Assembly (NCBI RefSeq): GCF_020012125.1
Contig: NZ_JAIFAG010000001.1
Location: forward strand, 1,674,001-1,738,000
DNA from: Hymenobacter psoromatis
Lineage (GTDB): Bacteria; Bacteroidota; Bacteroidia; Cytophagales; Hymenobacteraceae
Reading direction: 5' to 3'
Length of the DNA stretch: 64,000 nt
Below, piece by piece: positions 26,375 through 36,500 of this stretch (position 1 is its first letter; each line of letters starts with the position of its first letter). The notes beneath the pieces were generated by a model. The model ran no database searches, was not told the DNA's origin, and worked only from the letters and a program-made list of their open reading frames with translations. A program made the translations under genes and the position numbers.

Positions 26375-28216
26375 ATGCAGCGTGCGCGCGGGTTGCTGCT
26401 GGGGTTGGCGCTGGGCGCGGCGGGCACCGCCCAGGCCCAAAAGGTTGCCCCCGTGCCCGACTTCCATCAGTGGGCCGCTACCCCCCCGCTGGGCTGGAAC
26501 AGCTGGGACTGCTACGGCCCCACCGTAACGGAGGCGGAGGTGCGCGCCAACGCCGACTATATGGCCAAGTACTTGAAAAAGAGCGGCTGGGAATACGTGG
26601 TGGTGGATATCCGTTGGTACGTGGGCAACGATACGGCGCACGGCTACAACGAAAAAGACCCCGATTGGAACGTGGATGCTTACGGCCGCTTTGTGCCCGC
26701 GCCCAACCGCTTTCCATCGGCGGCGGGGGGTAGGGGCTTCCGGCCGCTGGCCGACCACCTGCACGCCCAGGGGCTGAAATTCGGCATTCACCTCATGCGC
26801 GGCGTGCCCGTGATTGCCGTGCAGCGCCGGCTGCCCATCAAAGGCACCAAGCTTACGGCGGCCGATATTTATAGCCCCCAGGGCCAGGCCGCGTGGCTGC
26901 ACGACATGTACACGGTGGTGGCCGAGCGGCCCGGTGCGCAGGAATACTACAACTCCCTGTTTGAGCTGTATGCGAGCTGGGGCGTTGATTTTGTGAAGAT
27001 TGACGACCTCTCGGAGCCTTACCATACGGCTGAGATTGAGCTAATTCGGAAGGCCATTGACCGCACGGGGCGCAAAATCGTGTTCAGCATGTCGCCCGGC
27101 GAAACGCCGCTGGCCGACGCCCGCCACGCCCAGCAGCACGCCAACATGTGGCGCACGGTGGGTGATTTCTGGGACTCGTGGGAGCAGCTCAAGGAGCACT
27201 TCGCGGTGTGCGAGCGCTGGGCACCATTCAGCATGGCCGGGGCCTGGCCCGATGCCGACATGCTGCCGCTGGGCCGCCTGGGCATCCGGGCCGAGCGCGG
27301 CGACGACCGCCAGTCGCGCTTCACCCCCGACGAGCAGCGCACGCTCATGACTTTGTGGAGTATTTTCCGCTCGCCGCTGATGTTCGGCGGCGATTTGCCC
27401 AGCAACAACGCGGCTACCCTGGCGCTCATCACCAACCCGCGCGTGCTGGCCGTGAGCCGCGCCAGCGCCCACAACCGCCAGCTGTTCCGGCGTGGCGACC
27501 TGGTGGGCTGGGTGGCCGATGACCCCCAAACCGGCGACAAATTCCTAGCCCTCTTCAATGCCCAAGACCAGGAGCCTACCCCCGCCAGCGCCGCCGCCGG
27601 GGCCAGCCCGCTCATCAGCCGCCAGGCCCCGCAGGCAGCGCTCGACGTGGACATTACCGGGGCACACAAGCTGTACCTGACCATCCGCGAGGCCGGCGAC
27701 GGCACCGCCTGGGACCACGCCGACTGGCTGAACCCCACGCTCAGCGATGGGGCGGGTAAAACCCTGGCCCTCCATACGCTGCCCTGGCGGGCCGCCAGCG
27801 CCGGCTGGGGCCAGGCCACGGTGGGCAAGAGCGTGAGCGGCGGCCCGCTCAGCATGGCGGGGCAGACCTACGCGGCGGGTATCGGTACCCACGCCAACTC
27901 GATTATCGAGTACGACGTGCCGGCGGGCTACGTGCGCTTCACGGCTACCGTGGGGCTCGACCAGGCCGCGGCGGGGCAAAATACTGGTGGCACTTTCCAG
28001 GCGCTGGTGTTCACCCAAGCTCCCTGCCAGCCCGCGCCCCCCGATTCGGTGCGGGTGCCGGTGGCGCTGGCCGAGCTGGGCTTCACTGGCGGGGCCACCG
28101 TGCGCGACCTGTGGAGCGGCCGCTCGCTGGGCGCCGTCAGCGGCGAGTTCGCGCCCTACGTCCGGCGCCACGGCGCGGGCTTTTACCGGCTCTCCAAAGC
28201 CAAAAACCGGCGGTAG
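26375..28216 (+). CDS. GH27-type alpha-galactosidase or beta-L-arabinopyranosidase with NPCBM domain
   Basis: This 613-residue secreted protein has a signal peptide, a GH27 barrel (about 30-390) and a C-terminal NPCBM-like domain (about 425-600). The family pattern is TPPLGWNSWDCYG, YVVVDIRWY, the nucleophile Asp in DFVKIDDLS, and the acid/base Asp in GAWPDADMLPLG. The nucleophile motif is KIDD rather than the classical KYDxC, as in the divergent Bacteroidota branch. Near an arabinan system, beta-L-arabinopyranosidase activity is as plausible as alpha-galactosidase. It starts 4 bases after the GH29 stop, so the two are probably co-transcribed. Confidence 0.88.
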   Translation: MQRARGLLLGLALGAAGTAQAQKVAPVPDFHQWAATPPLGWNSWDCYGPTVTEAEVRANADYMAKYLKKSGWEYVVVDIRWYVGNDTAHGYNEKDPDWNVDAYGRFVPAPNRFPSAAGGRGFRPLADHLHAQGLKFGIHLMRGVPVIAVQRRLPIKGTKLTAADIYSPQGQAAWLHDMYTVVAERPGAQEYYNSLFELYASWGVDFVKIDDLSEPYHTAEIELIRKAIDRTGRKIVFSMSPGETPLADARHAQQHANMWRTVGDFWDSWEQLKEHFAVCERWAPFSMAGAWPDADMLPLGRLGIRAERGDDRQSRFTPDEQRTLMTLWSIFRSPLMFGGDLPSNNAATLALITNPRVLAVSRASAHNRQLFRRGDLVGWVADDPQTGDKFLALFNAQDQEPTPASAAAGASPLISRQAPQAALDVDITGAHKLYLTIREAGDGTAWDHADWLNPTLSDGAGKTLALHTLPWRAASAGWGQATVGKSVSGGPLSMAGQTYAAGIGTHANSIIEYDVPAGYVRFTATVGLDQAAAGQNTGGTFQALVFTQAPCQPAPPDSVRVPVALAELGFTGGATVRDLWSGRSLGAVSGEFAPYVRRHGAGFYRLSKAKNRR

Positions 28217-28375
28217 GGCTGGCTTTTGGTCGCTGGCTATGGTTGTTTAAGTAGCTTATAATTTGATGATTATGGGAGTTGAATTAACTGCTTACTTTCA
28301 GCGGCTGCTTCGGCTGGCGCGGGAGCGGCTCGACTATCAGCTCTCTCCTTTTTTACCAGTAATGAACCAGCGTAT

Positions 28376-30082
28376 ATGCGACATTTCTTCGGGTTTTTAG
28401 TTGGGCTTAGCTTCGCGGGGTGGGCGGCCCTGACCCCGGCCGCCTGCGCCCAAACCGCGCCGGCTCCCGTGGCCATTACGGTGGAGGTGGCCAAGCCTCA
28501 GGGCCCGCTGCCGCCGGTGTGGGCCTACTTCGGCTACGACGAGCCCAACTATACCTACATGCCCGATGGGCAAAAGCTGCTCACCGAGCTGGCGGCCCTG
28601 AGCCCGACCCCGGTGTACGTGCGCGCCCATAATCTGCTGACCAGCGGCGACGGCTCGGCGGCCCTCAAGTGGGGCTCGACCAACGCCTACACCGAGGACA
28701 AAAAAGGCCGCCCGGTGTACGACTGGCGCATCGTGGACCGCATTTTTGATGCTTACGTGAGCCGGGGTATGAAGCCCATTGCGCAGCTGGGCTTTATGCC
28801 CGAGGCCCTTTCCACGCACCCGCAGCCCTACCGCCACCACTGGGCCCCCGGCCAGCCCTACGAGCAGATTTATACCGGCTGGGCCTACCCCCCCAAAGAC
28901 TACCAAAAGTGGGGCGAGCTGGTGTACCAGTGGGTGCGGCACAGCGTGGCCCGCTACGGCGAGGCCGAGGTGAAAACCTGGCGTTGGGAGCTGTGGAACG
29001 AGCCCGATATCAGCTACTGGAAGGGCACGGCCGCGGAGTATTACCAGCTCTACGACTACTCGGAAGCGGCCGTACACCGCGCCCTACCCGCCGCCATCCT
29101 GGGCGGCCCCGAAACCACCGACCCGCGCAACGAGCACGCTGCCACCTACTTGCGCGGCTTCCTGGACCACTGCGTGAGTGGCAAAAACTACGTGACCGGC
29201 CAGCCCGGCACCCGCCTCGACTACCTCTCCTTCCACGCCAAGGGCAGCCCCCAGGTGGTGGATGGCCACGTGCGCATGAACATGGGCACGCAGTTCGACG
29301 ATATCATCGCGGGCTTCAAAATTGTGGCTTCCTACCCCACCTTGCGGCGGCTGCCCATCATCATCGGCGAAAATGACCCCGAGGGCTGCGCGGCCTGCGG
29401 CGTGCGCACCAACCCCGCCAATGCCTACCGCAATGGCACGCTCTACGCCAGCTATACGGCCGCCGTTTACGCCCGCCTCTCCGAGCTGGCCGCCGAGTAC
29501 CAGGTCAACCTTAAGGGGGCCGTGAGCTGGTCGTTTGAGTTTGAAAACCAGCCCTGGTTTGCCGGCTTCCGCGATTTGGCCACCAACGGCGTGGACAAGC
29601 CCGTGCTCAACGTGTTTCGGATGCTGGGGATGATGCGCGGCCCGCGCGTGGCGGTGAGTAACCCTACGGCCCTCACCGTGCCCGACATTCAGGCCCAGGC
29701 CCAGGCCCAGAGCCAGCGCCCCGACATCGGGGCCCTGGCCACGGCCGACGACCACTCGGCCGCGGTGCTGGTCTGGCACTACCACAACGATGCCCTGCCC
29801 GCCGCCCCCGCCGAAGTAGCCCTGACCCTGCAAGGCATCGCGGCCAGCCAGGCCCTGCTCCAGCACTACCGTATCGACGAGGACCACAGCAACGCCTACG
29901 CCGCCTGGCAGGCGCTGGGCTCGCCGCAGCCGCCTACCCCCGCCCAGCAGGCGGCATTAGCGCAGGCCGGTCAGCTCGCCCTGCTCACTTCGCCCAGCTG
30001 GATAACCACTCAAAATGGGCAGGCCGTGCTGCACTTCACGCTGCCCCGCCAGGGTGTGTCGCTGCTGCGCCTGAGCTGGTAG
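28376..30082 (+). CDS. GH39-like glycoside hydrolase (beta-xylosidase type)
   Basis: This 568-residue protein has a signal peptide (about 1-25) and a GH39/clan A barrel. Visible are YVRAHNLLTSGDG, GMKPIAQLGFMPEAL, the acid/base Glu in WRWELWNEPDI and the probable nucleophile Glu in LPIIIGENDPEGC, then a beta-sandwich tail. GH39 members cleave beta-xylosides, alpha-L-iduronides or, in some Bacteroidota, arabinosides. The arabinan context leaves the substrate open. It is the last gene of the plus-strand locus, and the next gene runs in the opposite direction. Confidence 0.85.
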   Translation: MRHFFGFLVGLSFAGWAALTPAACAQTAPAPVAITVEVAKPQGPLPPVWAYFGYDEPNYTYMPDGQKLLTELAALSPTPVYVRAHNLLTSGDGSAALKWGSTNAYTEDKKGRPVYDWRIVDRIFDAYVSRGMKPIAQLGFMPEALSTHPQPYRHHWAPGQPYEQIYTGWAYPPKDYQKWGELVYQWVRHSVARYGEAEVKTWRWELWNEPDISYWKGTAAEYYQLYDYSEAAVHRALPAAILGGPETTDPRNEHAATYLRGFLDHCVSGKNYVTGQPGTRLDYLSFHAKGSPQVVDGHVRMNMGTQFDDIIAGFKIVASYPTLRRLPIIIGENDPEGCAACGVRTNPANAYRNGTLYASYTAAVYARLSELAAEYQVNLKGAVSWSFEFENQPWFAGFRDLATNGVDKPVLNVFRMLGMMRGPRVAVSNPTALTVPDIQAQAQAQSQRPDIGALATADDHSAAVLVWHYHNDALPAAPAEVALTLQGIAASQALLQHYRIDEDHSNAYAAWQALGSPQPPTPAQQAALAQAGQLALLTSPSWITTQNGQAVLHFTLPRQGVSLLRLSW

Positions 30083-30174
30083 CGTCGCCCGCTCGCCTAC
30101 CCCGGCGCGCGGCATGAGCGCAGCGCTACTGCCGCCTCGGTAGGGGGGGGTAGGGGCAACGCCCTTACTCTTCT

Positions 30175-30930
30175 CTACCCCGGCTCCTCGGCCGAAACGG
30201 GCAGCGCGGGCTGCGGCCGGAGCGTGGTGTAGACCACCAGCCCGACCAGCAGGCCCAGCAAGATGAGCGATGAGCCTTGGGTGCCGAAGCCCAGCCCGTT
30301 TTGGGCCACGGGCTTGGTGAGCAAGTCGCCGAACGTGGCCCCGAACGGCCGCGTGAGCACGAACGCCACCCAGAACAGCAGCACCGGCGAGAGGCGCGTG
30401 AAGTAGTGGGCCAGCACCACCAGCGCCAGCGCGCCGCCAATCAGCAAGGCCCCGCCCCCGAAGCCCAGGCCCGAGTCGTCGGCCAGAAAATCGCCGAGCG
30501 CCGTGCCCAGCGTGTTGGAAAACAGGATGGCCGTCCAGTAAAATAACTCGCCGCGCCGGCTACTGATATCGCTGACCGACAAGGACTTCTCGCTGAGCCG
30601 CCAGGTACCCAGCACCACCACCAGGATGGTGATAAGAATGGCCGAGCCGGTGGCGTAGCCCAGGCCCAGGGTGCGGTCCATGTAGTCAGACATGGTGGTG
30701 CCGGCCGTGCTGGTGGCCAGTATCACGGCCCAGTACAGCCACGGCACGTAGCGCCGGGCCGCCAGCTGCCCGGCCAGCGCCACCAGAAAAAACCCGATAA
30801 ACAGCAGCGAGCTGACGGCGTAGCCCACCTTCAGGGTTTGGGCCAGCAGGTCGCCCCCCGTTTCGCCGAGCGTGGTGGCACAAATCTTCATTATCCAGAA
30901 CAGCAGCGTAACTTCGGGTATCTTCTTCAT
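30175..30930 (-). CDS. Membrane protein, COG4705-like, four internal repeats
   Basis: This 251-residue polytopic protein of unknown function has about eight hydrophobic segments. A short motif recurs four times: TTLGETGGD (about 15-23), STAGTTMSDY (about 74-83), NTLGTALGDFL (about 139-149) and RPFGATFGDLL (about 195-205). Three of the copies are followed by an LGxGxxxGxx-type segment. Four repeats of a small polar motif in membrane helices suggest a pore or carrier built by duplication. The MKK start is well placed. It converges on the GH39 gene and diverges from the TolC gene, so it does not obviously belong to either operon. Confidence 0.75.
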   Translation of the reverse strand: MKKIPEVTLLFWIMKICATTLGETGGDLLAQTLKVGYAVSSLLFIGFFLVALAGQLAARRYVPWLYWAVILATSTAGTTMSDYMDRTLGLGYATGSAILITILVVVLGTWRLSEKSLSVSDISSRRGELFYWTAILFSNTLGTALGDFLADDSGLGFGGGALLIGGALALVVLAHYFTRLSPVLLFWVAFVLTRPFGATFGDLLTKPVAQNGLGFGTQGSSLILLGLLVGLVVYTTLRPQPALPVSAEEPG

Positions 30931-31299
30931 ACAGTGCGGATAAGGCAGGTAAGCGCTGGCAGTCGCGATAGTTTCGTGAAGTAAGCTACCCCAAATCTAG
31001 TGGCCGATTCTGGCGTAAATCTGAAATTCCCCCAATCTTGCCCGGACGTGGCCCATTGGAGATAGGTAACAAACGCTACCCTTTGGGTTAGCGCCAGCGC
31101 CGGCCGCTGGGTTTGAAAGAGCTTGCCACTTTCCTTTGAGGGTCGCTGCTAAGCTGGCGGCCAGGTAAGTAGGGTAGTGGCGCGGCTTACTTCTGATTTT
31201 GTACAGAATTGGTGGCTAGCTTGCCAGCCAATTACCCGCATAAGACGCTGTTTTTTCTGAAGTACTACGTTGACTACTACTGGCACTTTGCGTAAGGCA
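30931..31299. other. Divergent promoter gap between COG4705-like gene and TolC gene
   Basis: About 370 bases, becoming AT-rich near 31180-31290. It must hold promoters for both genes, but I could not define a convincing -33/-7 pair or operator, and I saw no RNA gene. Confidence 0.45.
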
Positions 31300-32634
31300 A
31301 TGATAGTCAAGCTACCGCGCTTATCTGGAATTTGGTTGGCGCTGCTGCTGGGCACGGCCGGCCGTGCCGCGCCGGCCGCCGCGCAGGCCCTACCCCCCGC
31401 CCGCGACCTGGACTACTACTTGGCCCAGGCCCGCGAGAACAGCCCCCTCACGCACGACGTGCGCAACCAAGGCCAGGCCGCGCAGCTCGAAACCGAGCGG
31501 TTGCGCGCCTTTTATACCAAGGCCACGGGCACGCTGGTGGCCAACTACACTTTCGTGCCCATCCTCAACCAGGACAACGGCCGCACCCGGCTCAGCTACT
31601 CGGCCGATGCCACCAGCAACCGCTACGTAGGCTACGACCTGGCCCTGAGCAACGGCGCGCTCTACCAGGGCTACGCCCAGGTTACGCAGCCGCTCTTCAA
31701 TCAGCAGCGCTTCGAGGCGTATGCCCGGCAGGCCCAGGGCCTGGGCCTGAGCCAGCAGAACCTGGCCCGCCTCTCGCTGCACGACCTGGAGCGCTTCGTA
31801 GGCGACCAGTACATCCTGTGCCGGCAAGACCTGGACCAGCTCAGCTACGTGCGCGAGCTGCTCGACATTCTGGGCCGTCAGCGCCTGTTGGTGCAGAAGC
31901 TCGCGGATGCCAGCTTGCTCAAGCGCTCCGACTACCTGCTGCTTAATATTGAGGTCGAAACCCAGCAGATTTTCCTGAATACCTACCGCGCGGCCTACCA
32001 CCGCGACCTGCTGGATTTGAACGTGTTGTGCGGCCTCGGCGACACTGCCGAAGTGCTGCTGCCGCCCCTGCGCCTGGCCCTGCGCCAGCCGGGGCCGCTG
32101 GTAGGCCTCTCGGGCTTCACCGAGCGCTACCGCCTCGACAGCCTGGTGCTGGCCGCCAACCAGCGCGTGTTTGAAACGCGCTACCAGCCGCTGGTGAATG
32201 CCTTCGCCAACGGCGGCCTCAATGCCATCAGCCTGGCCGATATTCCGCGCCGCTTTGGGGTGAGCGCGGGGCTGAGCCTGAGCGTGTACCTGTTTGATGG
32301 CCACCAGCGCCAAACCAGCCGCGACCGCACCCAGGTGCTGCTCGAAACCACCCGCGCCTACCAGCGCAACTTCGCCACCGTGAACCCCGTGCGCCAGCAG
32401 CGCATCCTCTATGAGCTGCGGCAGCTGGAAGAGCGCCAGCGCCTGGCTCGTGCGCAGGTAGCCAACTACCGCGAGGTGCTCGACTCTTATAAGCGCGAAA
32501 CCATTGCCGGGCAGCTCTCGGTGGTGTTTTACGTGCAGGTATTGAAAAACTACGCCGTGGCCGCCCGCGATTTGGTGCTGCTGGAAAACAACCGCCTGCT
32601 GCTGGTGAACTTATATAATTACTGGACGTGGTAA
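31300..32634 (+). CDS. TolC-family outer-membrane efflux protein
   Basis: This 444-residue outer-membrane channel component has a signal peptide (MIVKLPRLSGIWLALLLG...). Two long helical halves follow, with the beta-strand loop regions YVGYDLALSNGALYQGYAQVTQPLF and GVSAGLSLSVYLFDGHQRQT, as in OEP repeats. I chose the ATG at 31300; a TTG 30 bases upstream is an alternative. It is first in an operon with an adaptor lipoprotein and an RND pump, a complete tripartite exporter. Confidence 0.88.
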   Translation: MIVKLPRLSGIWLALLLGTAGRAAPAAAQALPPARDLDYYLAQARENSPLTHDVRNQGQAAQLETERLRAFYTKATGTLVANYTFVPILNQDNGRTRLSYSADATSNRYVGYDLALSNGALYQGYAQVTQPLFNQQRFEAYARQAQGLGLSQQNLARLSLHDLERFVGDQYILCRQDLDQLSYVRELLDILGRQRLLVQKLADASLLKRSDYLLLNIEVETQQIFLNTYRAAYHRDLLDLNVLCGLGDTAEVLLPPLRLALRQPGPLVGLSGFTERYRLDSLVLAANQRVFETRYQPLVNAFANGGLNAISLADIPRRFGVSAGLSLSVYLFDGHQRQTSRDRTQVLLETTRAYQRNFATVNPVRQQRILYELRQLEERQRLARAQVANYREVLDSYKRETIAGQLSVVFYVQVLKNYAVAARDLVLLENNRLLLVNLYNYWTW

Positions 32635-32670
32635 AGTCCTGCGTGGCACCTCACCACGTCCCAACCTTCC

Positions 32671-33582
32671 ATGAACTACCTGCTTCCTCTGCTGTTGCTG
32701 CTCGCCGCCTGCCACGCCGCCCCGGCCGACGGCGACGAGGCCGCCGGCCCTACCCCCCGCGCCCAGGTGCAGGCCGTGGCGGTGAGCACCCAGCCCCTGA
32801 CCCAGTACCGCACCTTTCCGGCCACCTCCACCTACCCCCGCAAAAGTACCGTGACGGCCCCCGTGGCCGGCTACGTGACGGGCGTAAAGGTGCGGCTGGG
32901 CGACCGCGTAACGGCCGGGCAGGTGCTCTTCACCCTCGAAACCAAGGAGCGCCGCGCCCTCGGCAATTCCATTCAGCGCATCGACCCCACGCTTAAGGGC
33001 TTCGGGCTGGTGGCGGTGCCCGCGCCCTCGCCGGGCATCGTGAGCGTGCTCAACGTGCAGCAGGCCGGCGACTACCTGCTCGAAGGCACGGCGCTGGCCA
33101 CCGTGGCCGAAAGCAGCCAGCTCGTGTTTCAGCTCAACCTGCCCTACGAGTACCACGCCCTGGCCCAGGGCCACCCGCGCTGCACCATCGTGCTTCCCGA
33201 TAGCACCCGCTTGGTGGGGGTAGTGCAGTCGGCGCTGGCCAGCGTGAGCCCGGGCCAGTCGGAGGTGTACCTGGTGAAGCCGCTCAACCCGCAAGGCGTT
33301 ATCCCCGAGAATCTTATTGCCCAGATACGCCTCACCCAAACCCGCCAGCCCCGCGCCCAGACCCTACCCGCCAGCTGCGTGCTGGCCGACGAGACGCTGC
33401 ATCATTTTTGGGTGATGAAGCTCGTCAACGACTCCACGGCCGTGCGCGTCGCGGTGACGCTGGGCGTGCAAAACCCCGAGGAGATTGAAATCAAAAGCCC
33501 GGTCTTCAGCCCGACTACCCGCATCCTGAGCGCGGGCAACTACGGGCTGGCCGACACGGCGAAAGTGACGCTGACGCGATGA
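32671..33582 (+). CDS. RND efflux periplasmic adaptor lipoprotein (MFP)
   Basis: This 303-residue membrane-fusion protein has a lipoprotein signal with C14 (LLLLLAACHA). A lipoyl/barrel-sandwich segment follows (about 60-90 and 105-150, VTAPVAGYVTGVKVRLGDRVTAGQVLF then VPAPSPGIVSVLNV), then a beta-barrel domain. It bridges the RND pump to the TolC channel. It is shorter than most adaptors (usually 350-400) because the helical hairpin is minimal. Its stop overlaps the RND start by ATGA. Confidence 0.88.
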   Translation: MNYLLPLLLLLAACHAAPADGDEAAGPTPRAQVQAVAVSTQPLTQYRTFPATSTYPRKSTVTAPVAGYVTGVKVRLGDRVTAGQVLFTLETKERRALGNSIQRIDPTLKGFGLVAVPAPSPGIVSVLNVQQAGDYLLEGTALATVAESSQLVFQLNLPYEYHALAQGHPRCTIVLPDSTRLVGVVQSALASVSPGQSEVYLVKPLNPQGVIPENLIAQIRLTQTRQPRAQTLPASCVLADETLHHFWVMKLVNDSTAVRVAVTLGVQNPEEIEIKSPVFSPTTRILSAGNYGLADTAKVTLTR

Positions 33583-36500
33583 GTAAGCCCCTGCTCCACG
33601 CGCCGCCCGTGGCCCGCCCTATCCCCGCCGGCCCGGCCGACCAGTCGTACTTCCAAGCCTACCGCAAGCCCATTCTGCTGGTGGGGCTGCTGCTGCTGGC
33701 GGCGGGCCTGTTTGCCTACTCGCGGATGCAGACGGCGCTGTTCCCGGAGGTCACGTTTCCTAAAATCACACTCATCGCGGATGCCGGGCAGCAGCCGATT
33801 GACCGGATGATGATAACCGTGACCAAGCCCCTGGAAGCGGCCGTGAAGCGCGTAAAAGGCGTGACGGTGGTGAAGAGCAGCACCAGCCGCGGCTCGTGCG
33901 TGATTCAGGTATTTCTGAATTGGGACGTGGACGTGTACGCCACCAAAGCCCAGCTCGAAAGCCGCGTGAACGAGATAAAAGGGCTGCTGCCGGCCGGCGT
34001 CACCATCGCCACCGAGGCCATGAACCAGTCGCTGTTTCCGGTGCTCGGCTACTCGCTGGAAAGCACTTCGCGCTCGCCCATTGCCCTGCGCGACGCGGCC
34101 AATCTACTGGCCCGGCCGCTGTTTTCGCAGGTGCCGGGTGCCTCCAACGTGGTGGTGCGCGGCGGCAAGGCCAAGGAGTTCGTGGTCATTCCCGACGCGG
34201 CGCGGCTGGCCAGCCAGCGCCTCACGCCGGCCCAGCTGCAAGCGGCGTTTGCCAATACCAACTTCGTGCTTTCGGCCGGCAACCTGGCCAGCTTCCGCCG
34301 CCTCTACCTCACCCTGGCCGACACCCGCCTGGCGACCCTCGACGACCTGCGCCAGGTGGTGGTGCGCGCCGATTCGGGCCGCGTGGTGCGCGTGCGCGAC
34401 GTGGCCACGGTGGATATTGAGGAGCAGCAGGAGTTCGTCATCATCAACGCCAACGGCCACGACGCGGTGCTTATTGACCTGGTAAAGCAGCAGGGCGTGG
34501 ACCTCACCACCTTCGCCCATGATGCCTACGCCAAGGCCGCCGCGCTGCGCCGCCTCCTACCCCCCGGTATGCGCTTGCGGCCCTACTACGACCAGTCGGT
34601 ATTCGTGGGCGATAGCATCAACAGCGTGCTGCACAGCATCTTGGAAGGGCTGGCGCTGGCCATCCTGGTGATGTTCGTGTTTTTGCGTTCGTGGCGGGCC
34701 AGCCTGGCGGTGCTGCTCACCATCCCGGTCACGGTTTGCTTCACGCTGCTGGTACTTTACCTGTTTGGGATAACCCTGGATATCATGTCGTTGGGAGCTA
34801 TTGCGGCCTCGGTGGGGCTCATTATTGACGATGCCATCGTCATTATTGAGCAGATATACCGGGGGCACGAGGAAAACCCGAGCGCCAGCAACGTGCGGGT
34901 GGTGCGACTAGCCATCGCGGGGCTGTTTCCGGCCATGGTGGCCTCGTCGTTGAGCACCATCGTTATCCACTTTCCCTTCCGGCTGATGAGCGGGCTAGCG
35001 GGTAGCTTTTTCAAGGAATTATCGGATACAATGCAGATTACAATGGTCTGCTCGTTTCTGGTCACCTGGCTCTTGCTGCCGGTGCTGCACTTGCTCATCG
35101 GCTACCGGCCGGGCAAAAATGCCCAGGCCCACGCGCACCACGATGTGGCCGCTGAGCAGGCGAGCAAGCTGAGTTGGCTGACCAATTTATTCGCCCGGCC
35201 GCTGCTGGCGCTGGCGTTGGTGGCGGGGCTGGGGGTAGGGGCCTGGCTGGCGGCGAGCCGGCTCGAAACCGGTTTCCTACCCGACCTCGACGAGGGCACC
35301 ATTGTGCTCGACTACCACGCGCCGCCCGGCACTAGCCAGGCCGAAACCGACCGCATCCTGCGCCGGGTCGAGCGGAATATCATCACCAAAAACCCCGAAA
35401 TCCAGAGTTATTCGCGGCGCACCGGCATCGGACTGGCCTTCGACACCCGCCCGCCCGAGTACGGCGACTACTCCATCCAGCTGCGGCGCGACCATCAGCT
35501 GACCACGCCCCAGGTTATCAACCAGTTGCGCCAGCGCATTGAGGCTACCGAGCCGGCCCTGACGGTGGACTTCGGCCAGCGCATCTCCGACCTGCTCGGC
35601 GATTTAATGAGCAGCGCCAAGCCCATCGAAATCAAGCTGTTTGGCGACGACCAGGCGACCCTCGAAAAGCTCTCGGCCCAGGCCGGGCAACTCTTGGCTC
35701 AGGTGCCCGGCGTGGCCGACATCAACGATGGGCTGGTGCCCTCCGGCCCGAGCATTGTGCTGCGGCCCGACGTGGCCAAGCTGGCCCGCTACGGCCTCAC
35801 GCCCCTCGATTTTCAGGCCCAGCTCAGCAGCCTCGTGGGTGGGCAGGTGCTGAGCGCCAGCAGCGCGACCCAGGCCAGCATCTCGCCGGCCCAGGCGGCT
35901 TCGCTCGGCGGCATCCAGGTGGGGCAGGTGCAGGACGGCGAGCAGCTGCGCCAGGTGCTGCTGCGCCACGTGGACTTCCGCCAAAATAGCCTGGCCCGGC
36001 TCGAAAAGCAGGTTATCTTCCTGCCCAACGGCTCGCCCCGGCCGCTACCGTTTTTCGCCAGCATTGCCGTGGAGCCGGGCAACGTGGAGCTGCGCCGCGA
36101 GGACCTGAAGTCGGTGGCCGTGCTCACGGCCCGCCTCGACGGGCGCGACCTCGGCTCGGCGGTGGCGGCCATCCGGCAGCAGCTGGGCCGGCGGCTGGCC
36201 CTACCCCCCGGCTACACCATCGTCTACGGTGGGGCCTACGCCGAGCAGCAAGCCTCGTTCCGCGAGCTGGAGCTGATTCTGCTCACGGCCAGTATGCTGG
36301 TGTTCACGGTCTTGCTGTTCCTGTTTCGCGAGTGGCTGATTTCGCTGCTGGTGCTCTTTATCTCGGTGCTGGGCATCGCGGGCTGCGTACTCGGGCTGTT
36401 TTTTGCCGGCATTCCGCTGAACGTGAGCAGCTACACCGGTATTATCATGATAGTGGGCATCATCGCCGAAAACGCCATTTTCACGGTGCATCAGTTCTAC

